Source: Mesorhizobium loti (lineage in GTDB: Bacteria; Pseudomonadota; Alphaproteobacteria; Rhizobiales; Rhizobiaceae). Taken from it: 64,000 nucleotides of DNA. Below the pieces are notes generated by a model that was not told where the DNA came from, made no database searches, and was given only the letters and a program-made list of their open reading frames with translations. Below, piece after piece: positions 34,274 through 42,038 of this stretch (its first letter is position 1; each line of letters begins with the position of its first letter). The stretch spans positions 6,425,501 to 6,489,500 of the forward strand of contig NZ_CP033334.1 of NCBI RefSeq assembly GCF_013170705.1. Direction: 5' to 3'. The position numbers and the translations under genes were made by a program.

Positions 34274-34654
34274 GGTAGTCGCGCTCCATTTGGCTTGATC
34301 TATTTCACGATCAGCAGCAGTCCCCTTCGACCACGCGTCTTGTATCGTCTCGAGCCGCTCCAGGTCCCGCTTATGATACCCATCCTCGTGGGGCAGGAGA
34401 TCGACCAGGAATTGAACCAACCCTCCGTCGTTGCCTCCTGCTTTGAGGTGGTATGAGCGCCACGGACGTTGTCCGTTGCAGCAAAGAAAGTCGGCTCTGG
34501 CCAGCATCCGGACGTGTCGGACGACGCGTTCCCGACGAAGATCGAGAATCGCCGCTAGTTCGCAGACAGTCAGGTCGGCATGCGCGCAAAGGCCCAGGAT
34601 TCGAAGGCGATCAAGATGCGCTGCCTTCCTTAGGCGACTGACCAGTGTCATCAT
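34274..34654 (-). CDS. ArsR-type HTH region in frame with glyA
   Basis: 127 codons from ATG 34654: LVSRLRKAAHLDRLRILGLC, VCELAAILDLRRERVVRHVR (winged HTH), then DLLPHEDGYHKRDLERLETI. This matches the N-terminal domain of the ArsR regulators that in alphaproteobacteria are fused to a SAM-dependent methyltransferase and control the methyl cycle. Here the methyltransferase part is absent and the frame continues without a stop into glyA (..DQAKWSATTM-DNSTDG). It could be a genuine ArsR-SHMT fusion of ~573 residues, or a truncated regulator that happens to be in frame. No good RBS seen at 34654. Confidence 0.6.
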
Positions 34655-35284
34655 TGGTCGGCACGACGCCAAATAGAAGAACCGAACCCTCGTCTTGCTG
34701 GCTTTGTCATTTCGCGCTCTTCGCAAATGCTGTTGGGCGGCGGAATATAAACGACAGCAGATTTCTGCCGCCAATGAACTCGAAAGTTGTGGTGAGCGTA
34801 CCATTGACAGCGATTTGCGGTCGCAAAGTTTCCGTGAATTTCCTTGAAGGATCTGTTGCAACGCCTACACAAGAACGCAACGAGGTAGTGCTGGTAAGAC
34901 GGCAAGCTGGCGAACTGCTTGGCCAAGAGGGAGGCGATCGGCGCCTCCTTTCCCCAGGCGGCAGTGCTAACCTGGATTGTGGACCTGATCGGCTTTTTAC
35001 TTGATTTCGTCGTCGCGGAGGGATCGCAAAGCCGTCGTGCCGACGCTCAGCGCTCTCTGCCAGGGCGCGGACGCCAAGCTGGCATGAAGGCTCTGGAGGA
35101 CTTCGGGGCCGGCGATACCCGGCGATCACTCAGAGCTGGCGGTGCGACTGGCAGCACATCGTGCCTCTTTGCCGTCATTTGAGTTCCTCGACGGCCGCCC
35201 GCAGTCTTCCGTGGCCGACGTTTACCGCCCTGATACCTTGGATTTGCTGCCCTCGACGTGATCCGCTGACCTCCGCTTATCGAA
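34655..35284. other. Stretch without a recognisable gene
   Basis: Contains the upstream region of the ArsR/glyA unit on the minus strand. Open frames on both strands lack family features. No riboswitch-like conserved motif (SAM-II, SAH) was seen. Confidence 0.4.
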
Positions 35285-35479
35285 ATGCGCAAGCTGGTCG
35301 GACAAAATGCACGCAGGATTAGACGCAGGAGCAGCCTTGCCGAGATCTCCAGCTTCAGCCAGCAGTACATCAGCGGGCCGGAGAAGGGCAAAAGGAGCCC
35401 CACCATCGTCACCCTTTATAAATTGGCACAAGCCCTCCGTGCCACATCGATCTGGTGCGACCTGACTGACCAGGATTAG
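35285..35479 (+). pseudogene. Degenerate XRE-type HTH
   Basis: 65 codons: MRKLVGQNARRIRRRSS, FSQQYISGPEKGKRSPTIVT, LYKLAQALRAT. It matches the Cro/C1 HTH consensus (FSQQYxSGLERGxRNPTIVT), but the helix-2 region is altered (LAEISSFSQ lacks a normal second helix) and the tail is off. A relic of a QseC-like repressor or an inactive variant. Confidence 0.55.
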
Positions 35480-35567
35480 ACGCTATTTGGAATGGCCGAC
35501 GCCGTGGACATTTCGGCCGCATCCGTCATGTAGATGATGCTGCGCACACTCGGATAGCGTGAGTCGC

Positions 35568-35735
35568 TCAAGCCAAGCGACGCACAGTGCGAACTCTCGG
35601 CGCTTCGGCAATCTTGGCCCGGGTTAAGCCCTTGTTCTTGCGCGCCGCTATCAACTGTTCCAGCAGCCGGCGTTGACGGGGCGATCGAAGGATTTCGGCA
35701 TCAGACGTTTGCCTAAGTCTATTCAGATCGCGGAT
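35568..35735 (-). pseudogene. HTH fragment
   Basis: DAEILRSPRQRRLLEQLIAA then RKNKGLTRAKIAEAPRVRTV is the first half of an XRE-type HTH with the recognition helix scrambled. A related scrap is at 27210-27305. Confidence 0.5.
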
Positions 35736-35934
35736 CGAGCAGCGTTGCCGGCTCAACCTCCAGCACTATAGCGAGCTTCTCGACCATGTCGATGGTAGCA
35801 GCATATACACTGCGCTCAAGAGCGCTGATGTAGGTGCGATCAACACCAGCTTCATGCGCCAGCGCCTCCTGCGACAGCTTCTTTTTCTCGCGAAGCCTAC
35901 GCAGATTGCGGGCAAAGACCTCTCGGATTCCCAT
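35719..35934 (-). CDS. XRE-family HTH regulator
   Basis: 71 residues, a complete single-domain Cro/C1 HTH: FARNLRRLREKKKLSQEALA then HEAGVDRTYISALERSVYAA, ending VEPATLLDPRSE. Such small proteins are common autorepressors on rhizobial mobile elements and resemble QseC. Partner gene not evident; the overlapping downstream frame is a fragment. Confidence 0.75.
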   Translation of the reverse strand: MGIREVFARNLRRLREKKKLSQEALAHEAGVDRTYISALERSVYAATIDMVEKLAIVLEVEPATLLDPRSE

Positions 35935-36231
35935 ACGCGAGAGGCCACCCTCTTGTTGAGGATTTCACCACGGGGTATACTCTACAAACTTAAGGACTAA
36001 CTGGCAGGACATCGACTTTTCCCGAACTACCTGCTGTGAGGAATCGCGACTTCCGGATGCCATCTGACGATGATTATCGCTTTTCAGCGCTGTAGGTCAC
36101 GCAAGCTGCGCCAGGGAGCGAAGCCGATTGGTCTAGACCTATGTCGAAAAAAGCGGGCTCAGTTCATTGGCGGTCGATTGCGCGCCATCAAAATCGATTG
36201 CGGCAATCCAGGATGGGCCGGGTCGCCTTTG

Positions 36232-36441
36232 TCACTGAGGCCTGATCAACTCACAAGGATCAACGTCAAGCGCTTTTGCGAGTTGGCCAAGCACACTAAC
36301 GCTTGCGGAAACCCGAGCACGCTCGATCGAGCCCACATAGCGCATGCTCAGCTCTGCGCGGGCAGCCAATTCTTCCTGCGTCAGGTCCTGATCATGGCGC
36401 AAACGACGCATGTTGATCGCCATGACCTCCTTGAGGTCCAT
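36232..36441 (-). CDS. qseC: QseC-like HTH repressor of qseM
   Basis: 69 residues: VMAINMRRLRHDQDLTQEEL, AARAELSMRYVGSIERARVS, ending LDVDPCELIRPQ, a single XRE HTH. Divergent from qseM with palindromic operators between, which is the qseC-qseM arrangement described for ICEMlSymR7A, where QseC represses qseM and thereby permits quorum-sensing-dependent transfer. Identity rests on size, HTH and context. Confidence 0.8.
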   Translation of the reverse strand: MDLKEVMAINMRRLRHDQDLTQEELAARAELSMRYVGSIERARVSASVSVLGQLAKALDVDPCELIRPQ

Positions 36442-36462
36442 GGCAAGAAAGGGACCAGAACT

Positions 36463-36491
36463 GGAACTATCGTTCTAGGAACGATCGTTCC
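36463..36491. promoter_or_regulatory. Paired QseC-type operators
   Basis: Two adjacent dyads: GGAACTATCGTTC (36463-36475) and GGAACGATCGTTCC (36478-36491, a perfect 14-bp palindrome). They lie in the divergent qseC/qseM promoter region. In the characterised system QseC binds two such sites with different affinity to make a bistable switch. Confidence 0.8.
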
Positions 36492-36567
36492 TATTCGATA
36501 TGATTAGCCCAACGAGGAGATTCTTGCCCCATCCGATGACGACAAACCCGAACTGCAGAAGGTCGCG

Positions 36568-36819
36568 ATGAAACCCAAAGTCCAAGACGAAGTCCCGTGG
36601 TCGGACCGCCTGACCGCCTACGACAATGAGCATTTCACGGTCTATATGAGGCTCCTGGATGCGTCCGCCGACGATGCCAGCGATGACGAGATGGCGCAGC
36701 TCGTCCTCGGCATCGATCCGATGCGAGAACCGGAGCGCGCCCGAATGGCGGTTCGCAGCCATCTCGATCGGGCAAACTGGATGGTTACGACTGGATACAA
36801 AGAACTGTTCGCGCGCTGA
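36568..36819 (+). CDS. qseM: QseM antiactivator of TraR and FseA
   Basis: 83 residues: DEVPWSDRLTAYDNEHFTVY, MRLLDASADD, then RARMAVRSHLDRANWMVTTG and YKELFA. The C-terminal part resembles DUF2285, like the FseA half encoded by msi171. Known QseM binds and inactivates TraR and FseA, restricting island excision. RBS AGAAGG 5 nt before ATG. Context (qseC, fseA, traI) supports the call. Intact. Confidence 0.82.
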   Translation: MKPKVQDEVPWSDRLTAYDNEHFTVYMRLLDASADDASDDEMAQLVLGIDPMREPERARMAVRSHLDRANWMVTTGYKELFAR

Positions 36820-36848
36820 CCAGCTCCAGGTGAGCTATTCCAATCACT

Positions 36849-37409
36849 TTAGGCGAGAAAATCCCGATAGCCACGATCCATCAGCATGTGACCGCGCCGG
36901 ACGGCACGGCGGATGCGATCGCGAAGGTGGTTGCGCGGATCCGTCCAGTCGGCCTGGACGCGTTGTCGGCCCAACAGGGCCGTTGCGATTTGGCGGTGCG
37001 ATGCCCCGGCTAGCGAGCCGTCGAGTGCCTGGAGGACAAAGCGCAGACGGCTGGCCCGCGCTTCGGGCCGAAACAGCCTTTCGGGAAGTTGTCCAGTCGC
37101 GTGAAGAGCATTGAGGCATTCGAGCGCATTCAGGTGCTGCCTCGTCCGATCGGCGGGCCAGATCGCGTCGACGGAAAGCCGAACGGGGCGCAAGACCTCA
37201 GCGCCCTCCACGACAAGCTGCAGATCCCGGTGAGCATTTCGCAACACGACGTGCTGGCGACCGTCCGCAGTGATCACGATTGCCGCCCGACATGGCAATG
37301 CTGCGAGATCAAACGAAAGCGTTTCGGGCGACAATGCCTTTTCTGCAATGACCGGCAGGACATGCGGGCATTGGCGGGAGCACCAGAACACAGCCGCATC
37401 AGGCCTCAA
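36849..37409 (-). CDS. fseA: Msi171-like DUF2285 protein, 3' half of FseA
   Basis: About 185 residues. Begins RPDAAVFWCSRQCPHVLPVI and ends with the DUF2285 pattern (LLGRQRVQADWTDP, RRAVRRGHMLMDRGYRDFLA). In ICEMlSymR7A msi171 is joined to msi172 by +1 ribosomal frameshifting to give FseA, the activator of the excisionase gene rdfS. Here the frame overlaps the end of the msi172-like gene and is entered cleanly by a +1 shift at the TTTC at 37422-37419. It has no obvious independent RBS, consistent with expression as a fusion. Confidence 0.88.
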   Translation of the reverse strand: MRPDAAVFWCSRQCPHVLPVIAEKALSPETLSFDLAALPCRAAIVITADGRQHVVLRNAHRDLQLVVEGAEVLRPVRLSVDAIWPADRTRQHLNALECLNALHATGQLPERLFRPEARASRLRFVLQALDGSLAGASHRQIATALLGRQRVQADWTDPRNHLRDRIRRAVRRGHMLMDRGYRDFLA

Positions 37410-37650
37410 CGAGCTTGCGAAACAGGAGCCCCCACCGCGTCAGATCGAGCGACGATCTCACCACTTCTACGTCGAAGCGCCTCTCTTCAAACTCTGCCTG
37501 CTCAAGCGCTTGCCTCAAACCACGCTGGAAGGCCGGATTGCGCCGCAGAAACTCCCAGGCCCAGCCGCGTCGCGTCAGGTGCCGCGTATAGCGATAGGAT
37601 TTCTCATCCTGCCAGTCCGGCCAGTCGGCGTCATTACCTATCATAACCAT
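37399..37650 (-). CDS. fseA: Msi172-like protein, 5' half of FseA
   Basis: 83 residues from the ATG at 37650 (MVMIGNDADWPDWQDEKSY), just one base after the traI stop, so translationally coupled. Internal motif GWAWEFLRRNPAFQRGLRQA is typical of this family of short rhizobial proteins. C-terminal WGLLFRKLVEA contains the slippery Phe codon. In the zero frame it stops at 37399; a +1 slip at the Phe codon gives the FseA fusion. Confidence 0.88.
   Translation of the reverse strand: MVMIGNDADWPDWQDEKSYRYTRHLTRRGWAWEFLRRNPAFQRGLRQALEQAEFEERRFDVEVVRSSLDLTRWGLLFRKLVEA
37419..37422 (-). other. Predicted +1 programmed frameshift site (UUU-C)
   Basis: Coding strand reads CTG TTT CGC. A tRNA-Phe slip from UUU to UUC switches to GCA AGC TCG TTG AGG CCT GAT, which opens the msi171 frame (..LRPDAAVFW). 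This is the same slippage reported for ICEMlSymR7A msi172/msi171. Confidence 0.85.
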
Positions 37651-37651
37651 G

Positions 37652-38275
37652 TCAGGCGCCCGTGCAGAGCACCGGGCCCCACAATATGGGACCGCCAAGA
37701 CTGCCATTGTGGCGGACCGCAGCAAGTCTCTCCTCTGAGACATCCAAACAGCCGGCATCGGCGCGCGACGTGCCGATTGTCTGGGGCGGACCGATCCGGG
37801 CCAGCGGCCACCCGGCGCGACGCAGGATTCGCTCCATGCGCAAATCCGTAGCCATGACGATATGGGTGACCTGCCGCGACAAACCGAACTCGATCATGCC
37901 AGCGAGGAGTTCATAGGCGGCAGCAGCAATACTCCCACTGCCCGTCGGCGCATACAGTGGAAGATTAGGGGCGAAACGGCTGCTTTCCCAGACACTCGGT
38001 TCCTCGGGTGCCGTTCTCCCCTCCAACAGCCTCGAAAAGGCATCTCGCAACATCGTCGGCCCCGTCGGGGGCAGAAGGCGTACGCCGCCCCCGACGGAAT
38101 CGCGCAACACAAGATAGTGCGGTTTCAGGGGATCGAATGAATCGATCTCGAAGCCGCCGGTCGTGCGTACCTTCCAGTCGAGCCGTTCCTTGAAGACGCG
38201 GTAGCGCAGGCGGTGGATTTCGTGAAGTTCGTCGGCAAAGGCGCCGTACCAGCCGGGCGCAATAAGCTCAATCAT
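37652..38275 (-). CDS. traI: N-acyl-homoserine lactone synthase
   Basis: 207 residues of the LuxI family. Conserved residues: HRLRYRVFKERLDWKV (R, F, W near the N-terminus), the ERD-like segment FEIDSFDPLKPHYLV, SVWESSRFAP (E and R), and a C-terminal domain with RMERILRRAGWPLARIGPPQ. Makes the signal that TraR binds. ATG at 38275 has GAGGAG 6 nt upstream. A perfect tra box is 59 bp upstream. Order traI-msi172-msi171 matches the ICEMlSymR7A transfer operon. Confidence 0.93.
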   Translation of the reverse strand: MIELIAPGWYGAFADELHEIHRLRYRVFKERLDWKVRTTGGFEIDSFDPLKPHYLVLRDSVGGGVRLLPPTGPTMLRDAFSRLLEGRTAPEEPSVWESSRFAPNLPLYAPTGSGSIAAAAYELLAGMIEFGLSRQVTHIVMATDLRMERILRRAGWPLARIGPPQTIGTSRADAGCLDVSEERLAAVRHNGSLGGPILWGPVLCTGA

Positions 38276-38333
38276 GATGGTCTCCTCGCAGGTATGACCC
38301 TGCCATTGGAGGCGAACCTTCATGCCGCGACTG

Positions 38334-38351
38334 CCTGTGCATCTGCACAGG
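38334..38351 (-). promoter_or_regulatory. tra box (TraR operator) upstream of traI
   Basis: 18-bp perfect dyad with core CTGTGCATCTGCACAG (38335-38350), flanked by C and G. It has the TGCA..TGCA geometry of TraR-type lux/tra boxes and is placed between the traR remnant and traI, in the right position to activate traI-fseA. Confidence 0.9.
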
Positions 38352-38375
38352 TGGATCAAAGAGGGATTCTGTTCC

Positions 38376-38600
38376 TCAGAGAATTGATGATCGTGAGAAG
38401 GCCAGCAGCGTCACCGCCTGACTTTTGGTGCGCACGCCAAGCTTCTTCTTGGCATTGTCCAGATGGAAAGCGGCCGTGCGCTCCTTGATCCCCAAGATCG
38501 ACCCGACTTCCCAGGCGGACTTGCCCTTCGCCGTCCATTGCAGGCATTCGTACTCACGGGCGTCAGTCTGATGCCGCTTCTACGCAAGGTTTCGCTCTGT
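38376..38600 (-). pseudogene. traR: traR remnant (C-terminal HTH)
   Basis: Minus-strand homology to the C-terminus of the intact TraR at 56784-57521, split over frames: GIRLTP, then EYECLQW.., TAAFHLDNAKKKLGVRT and a tail RTKSQAVTLLAFSRSSIL-stop (38376). The N-terminal AHL-binding domain is missing and there is at least one frameshift. It sits exactly where traR precedes traI in the ancestral module. Confidence 0.85.
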
Positions 38601-38631
38601 TCGACATCCGACAATTGTTGGATGTGAGACA
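38598..38631 (+). promoter_or_regulatory. Tandem NifA upstream activator sites
   Basis: Two perfect TGT-N10-ACA sites: 38598-38613 (TGTTCGACATCCGACA) and 38616-38631 (TGTTGGATGTGAGACA). They lie about 50-80 bp before the sigma-54 promoter of iscN, so NifA should activate this promoter under microaerobic, symbiotic conditions. Confidence 0.85.
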
Positions 38632-38677
38632 GGGCGCCAAATCCGCTAACCAACGGTTTCAAATGAATTTTCCTCTG

Positions 38678-38693
38678 TGGCACGTTCTGTGCA
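38678..38693 (+). promoter_or_regulatory. Sigma-54 promoter of iscN
   Basis: TGGCACGTTCTGTGCA: GG-N10-GC spacing and TGGCACG half match the -24/-12 consensus. 38 bp before the iscN ATG, with paired NifA sites upstream. Confidence 0.88.
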
Positions 38694-38730
38694 GCGTGTC
38701 TTGCGAACTCATCAGCAAGAAAATAGTCCC

Positions 38731-39051
38731 ATGATCACACTCACTGAAAACGCCGTCGCCGCTGTCAAGGCCGCGCTTTCCCGCGCCGACGAACCGGCTG
38801 AAGGCTTTCGCATGATGGTCGAGGCGGGCGGCTGCGCCGGCCTCAAATACCTGATGGGTCTGGAAAGCGTCTCGCGCGAGGGCGATGCCATCATGGAGAC
38901 GGACGGGGTCAAGGTGTTCGTCGACGCAAACTCCCAGCCGCATCTCGCCGGCATGACCGTTGACTTCATCACGGACCTGGAGTCCTCGGGCTTTGTCTTC
39001 GACAATCCCAATGCGCGGGACAAATGCGCCTGCGGCAAGTGCTTCGGCTAG
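38731..39051 (+). CDS. iscN: HesB/IscA-type iron-sulfur protein
   Basis: 106 residues, A-type Fe-S carrier: MITLTENAVAAVKAALSRAD, GGCAGLKYLMGLE (first Cys), ending NARDKCACGKCFG with two of the three Cys in the C-terminal cluster. In rhizobia this gene precedes nifU-nifS and helps build nitrogenase clusters. NifA/sigma-54 control is predicted from the upstream sites. The gene is intact but its nifU neighbour is decayed and nifS is absent from the window, so its present role is uncertain. Confidence 0.9.
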   Translation: MITLTENAVAAVKAALSRADEPAEGFRMMVEAGGCAGLKYLMGLESVSREGDAIMETDGVKVFVDANSQPHLAGMTVDFITDLESSGFVFDNPNARDKCACGKCFG

Positions 39052-39077
39052 CCGCCATAACGACAAGGATCGGCGCC

Positions 39078-39420
39078 ATGCGGGATGACACCGACAACGA
39101 TTACCTCTTCAGCGAAAAGGTCTATTTTATCAACCCGAACAATGTCGGCGCTTTGGACACCCCAATGCGGCAGGCGAGGTCGCCGCCGTCGCCTGCGGCA
39201 GTGGGCTTAAATTGACGATGGGTTTCGACCGTAAGACGCAAATGATCACCGCGGCAGCGTTCCAAACCTTCGGCCGCGGCTCGGCATTAACCGCTTTGCT
39301 CGACATTACGGAATTCATCGTCGGCAAGACCATCGATGAAGCCGATCAGGACATAGCGGATTTTCTCGGCGCCCTGCCGCCGCACACGACATACTCATCG
39401 CACGAGCGCCTCATCCTGGA
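39078..39420 (+). pseudogene. nifU: nifU N-terminal domain remnant
   Basis: Frame 1 gives FSEKVYFINPNNVGALDTP; after a one-base loss frame 2 continues NAAGEVAAVACGSGLKLTMG, FQTFGRGSALTALLDITEFI, DQDIADFLGALPP. This is the IscU-like domain of NifU with one conserved Cys kept (ACGSG) and another changed (FGRGS for FGCGS). Homology ends at GALPP; the ferredoxin and C-terminal domains are missing. The frame remains open to 39700 without recognisable content. Confidence 0.85.
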
Positions 39421-39529
39421 GCGCGGCTTGCTGCTGATGAGCGAGTTCTTCCGTGCCGTGAGGCAGGCTTTCGAGGAGACACCAGGATTCTCACGCCTCG
39501 TCCTTGTCAAGGCATCATCGCATAAGCGA

Positions 39530-40100
39530 CGTGATAGCGGCGTTTCTCGTAGTGATAGGCTTCGAGGAACCAGTTATCCATTGGATTGGCGGCGCCCATA
39601 CCGAGCTGCGCCTGCCGAAGCGCCGGCGCGGACAGCGCAACAGCACCTCCACCGATATCATCGCAGCCATCCGGCAACTGGTGCTGATCGCCAGCGATGA
39701 TCTGATCGCCGGCATTCTCATCCGCAACGGCTTGGTGACCGGGCATGGCAATCGCTGGACACGGGAGCGGGTCACCGCACACAGATCGCATCACAAGATC
39801 CCGGTCTTCCGGCCGGCACCGGTTGGTTGGGAACGAGCCATGGCTCAACCTGAACAAGGCGGCGCGCCTACTTGGCGTTGCACCCAAGACCCTCAGACTT
39901 GCCGCCGAAGCCAGCGAGATCGAGAGTCTTCATCCTTTGCCGGATGGCCCGTGGATCTTCAGCCGATCAGAACTTGGAAAGCCGCGGGCCCAGCAGATTG
40001 TTCATCGCGCGCGACAGAACCCGAAATACCCCGCGGGATCGCACCCCGATCAGCAAAACCTATTTCCCTTCAACGACATGGACAGATGGGTGTTATGAAA
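39530..40100 (+). pseudogene. Large serine recombinase C-terminal remnant
   Basis: VIHWIGGAHTELRLPKRRRG, LIASDDLIAGILIRNGLVTG then HGNRWTRERV match the C-terminal DNA-binding region of large serine recombinases; near 39840 the frame changes and continues WLNLNKAARLLGVAPKTLRL, EIESLHPLPDGPWIFSRSEL. The catalytic N-terminus is absent. Mobile-element relic. Confidence 0.75.
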
Positions 40101-40107
40101 CAGGATT

Positions 40108-40312
40108 CTAGAAGCGCTCGATGTAATCGAACACGTCCGCCCTAGCGTCATCCCTCGTCCTGTAGACCTTACGTGCTGTCCGCTCGGTTTTCAGCGACGA
40201 GAACAAGCTCTCCATCGCAGCATTGTCCCAGACGTTGCCCGACCGGCTCATCGAACAGGTGATGCCATGGTCGGCCATCAGGCGCTGGAACTGCTCGCTC
40301 GTAATATTGGGC
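40108..40312 (-). pseudogene. IS3-family transposase, 3' part (split by IS30)
   Basis: ITSEQFQRLMADHGITCSMS, GNVWDNAAMESLFSSLKTER, then RDDARADVFDYIERF and a premature stop: the end of the IS3 integrase core. The upstream part of the same gene resumes at 41771 on the far side of the IS30 element. Confidence 0.8.
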
Positions 40313-41770
40313 GGATTCAAGCGGTCGTCGCAACACCTGAACGAAGGAGGTTGCGATGGGCATTGGAAAGCGACGATCACACCGTTCTGGACGGGCGCCG
40401 TTGCCGTCACCGGGACGTCCGCCAGTGGCGGGGCGATCTGAACTCCAGCGATTCTGGTTGGGGATTAGCGCAGGGGCTGACCAGCGAAGATGCTGCGCTG
40501 GCGGCTGGTATGTCGCAGCCTGTTGGAACCAGATTGTTCCGACAGGCGGGCGGTATGCCACCAGCAATGTTCAGATCTTCCACCAAGCCGCCGTCAGAGC
40601 GATACCTTGCGTTTGCGGAACGTGAGGAGATCGCACTTCTTCGCGTTCAGGGCCTTTCGAGACGCGAGATCGGACGCCGACTTGGCCGATCCGCCTCGAC
40701 CATCTCCCGTGAGCTACGACGCAATGCCGCAACGCGCAGCGGCGGGCTGGAATATCGTGCATCGACAGCCCAATGGCACGCCGACCGATCGGCCCGTCGG
40801 CCCAAACCGACCAAGCTTGCGCTCAACACAACCTTGCGCACTTATGTGGAGCAGCGACTGGCCGGTGCGTCGTCATGTCCCCAAGTGGCGCCGCCGTTCC
40901 TGGTCCGGCCGTTCGGTGGAAGGGCCGCCGGCACGGTCCGCGAAAGGATCGGCGATGGGCCAGGGCTTGGAGCCCGGAGCAGATCGCCGACGCTTGCCGA
41001 TCGACTTCCCGGACGACAAGACGATGCGCATCAGCCACGAAGCCATCTATCAAGCCCTCTTCGTTCAGGGTCGGGGAGCGCTACGCCGCGAACTGTCGGC
41101 CTGCTTGCGAACGGGGCGCGTGCTGCGGGTGTCCCCAGGGCCCGCGTACGCAGTCGAGGTAAGAGCTTTGTCTTGCCGGAGATCATGATCAGTCAACGCC
41201 CCGCCGAAGCGGCCGGTGGCGCGGTGCCGGGTCACTGGGAAGGAGACCTCATCCTTGGTCTTGGCAGCTCGGCGATCGGCACGCTGGTTGAGCGTACGAC
41301 ACGCTTCACGATGTTGCTGCATCTTCCCCGGCTTGTGGGGCATGGCGAAGCTCCGCGCATGAAGAATGGCCCTGCTCTCGCGGGACACGGGGCCGAAGCC
41401 GTGCGCGACGCGATTACGCGCACCATCATCACCTTGCCCGAAGAACTGCGCCCTTCGCTGACCTGGGATCAGGGAGCCGAAATGGCTCAGCACGATCGTC
41501 TCAAGATCGACGCGGGTGTCCAAGTCTACTTCTGCGATCCGCAAAGCCCCTGGCAGCGCGGCACCAACGAGAACACCAATGGGCTGCTGCGTCAGTACTT
41601 CCCGAATGGCACCGACCTGAGTGTCCACAGCGCCGACGAGATCGCCGCCGTGGCCGCGGCCCTTAATGCCCGACCGAGAAAAACCCTTGGCTGGAAAACG
41701 CCGGCAGAGGCGCTTGACGAGTTGCTGTCGTGAGTGAACACAATCAGTGTTGCGACGACCGCTTGAATCC
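40313..41770. mobile_element. IS30-family insertion sequence
   Basis: Bounded by perfect 24-bp inverted ends (40313-40336, GGATTCAAGCGGTCGTCGCA..; complement at 41747-41770). Length 1458 bp, one transposase gene. It interrupts an IS3 transposase. A target duplication is not resolvable by eye. Confidence 0.88.
40569..41733 (+). pseudogene. IS30 transposase with compensating frameshifts
   Basis: Starts SERYLAFAEREEIALLRVQG, GRRLGRSASTISRELRRNAA (HTH) and ends with the DDE domain (VPGHWEGDLILGLG, PSLTWDQGAEMAQH, PQSPWQRGTNENTNGLLRQY). Between about 40875 and 41165 the homologous sequence is in the other frames (ARAWSPEQIA; PDDKTMRISHEAIYQALFVQ), so ~95 residues of the open frame are nonsense. 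The total shift returns to the first frame, leaving a long open frame that is probably not functional. Confidence 0.8.
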
Positions 41771-41880
41771 ACCTGGGCTCCCTTGATCGCTGTGGTGCAG
41801 CAGACTGTCCGGCCTGCCTCTGCGCCAGATCGCCATGATTAGGGCGTCGGTGACGAGTTGCGCCGGCGAAGCGGGCTCAA
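41771..41880 (-). pseudogene. IS3-family transposase, central part
   Basis: Minus strand reads VTDALIMAIWRRGRPDSLLH then HSDQGSQ, the DDE-region strand immediately before the 3' part at 40108-40312. Interrupted by IS30 and truncated upstream. The following 41880-42038 holds nothing recognisable. Confidence 0.75.
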
Positions 41881-42038
41881 CTCGGCCATTTTATTGCTCC
41901 TGTTCTCAAGATTGCGCTTCAACAGCCGCAATCCTCTAAAACAGAAGCTTCGCCCGCAGACCGACCCGCCAAATGCCGCGTCAGCGGCTTCGTTCAATCC
42001 CAATTTTCCGATTTTCCAAACGGCCTCTTACAAACAGG

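Noticed and set aside
35568..36441. Toxin-antitoxin pair built from the small HTH genes
   Set aside because: No partner toxin frame adjoins them; they look like independent or decayed repressors.
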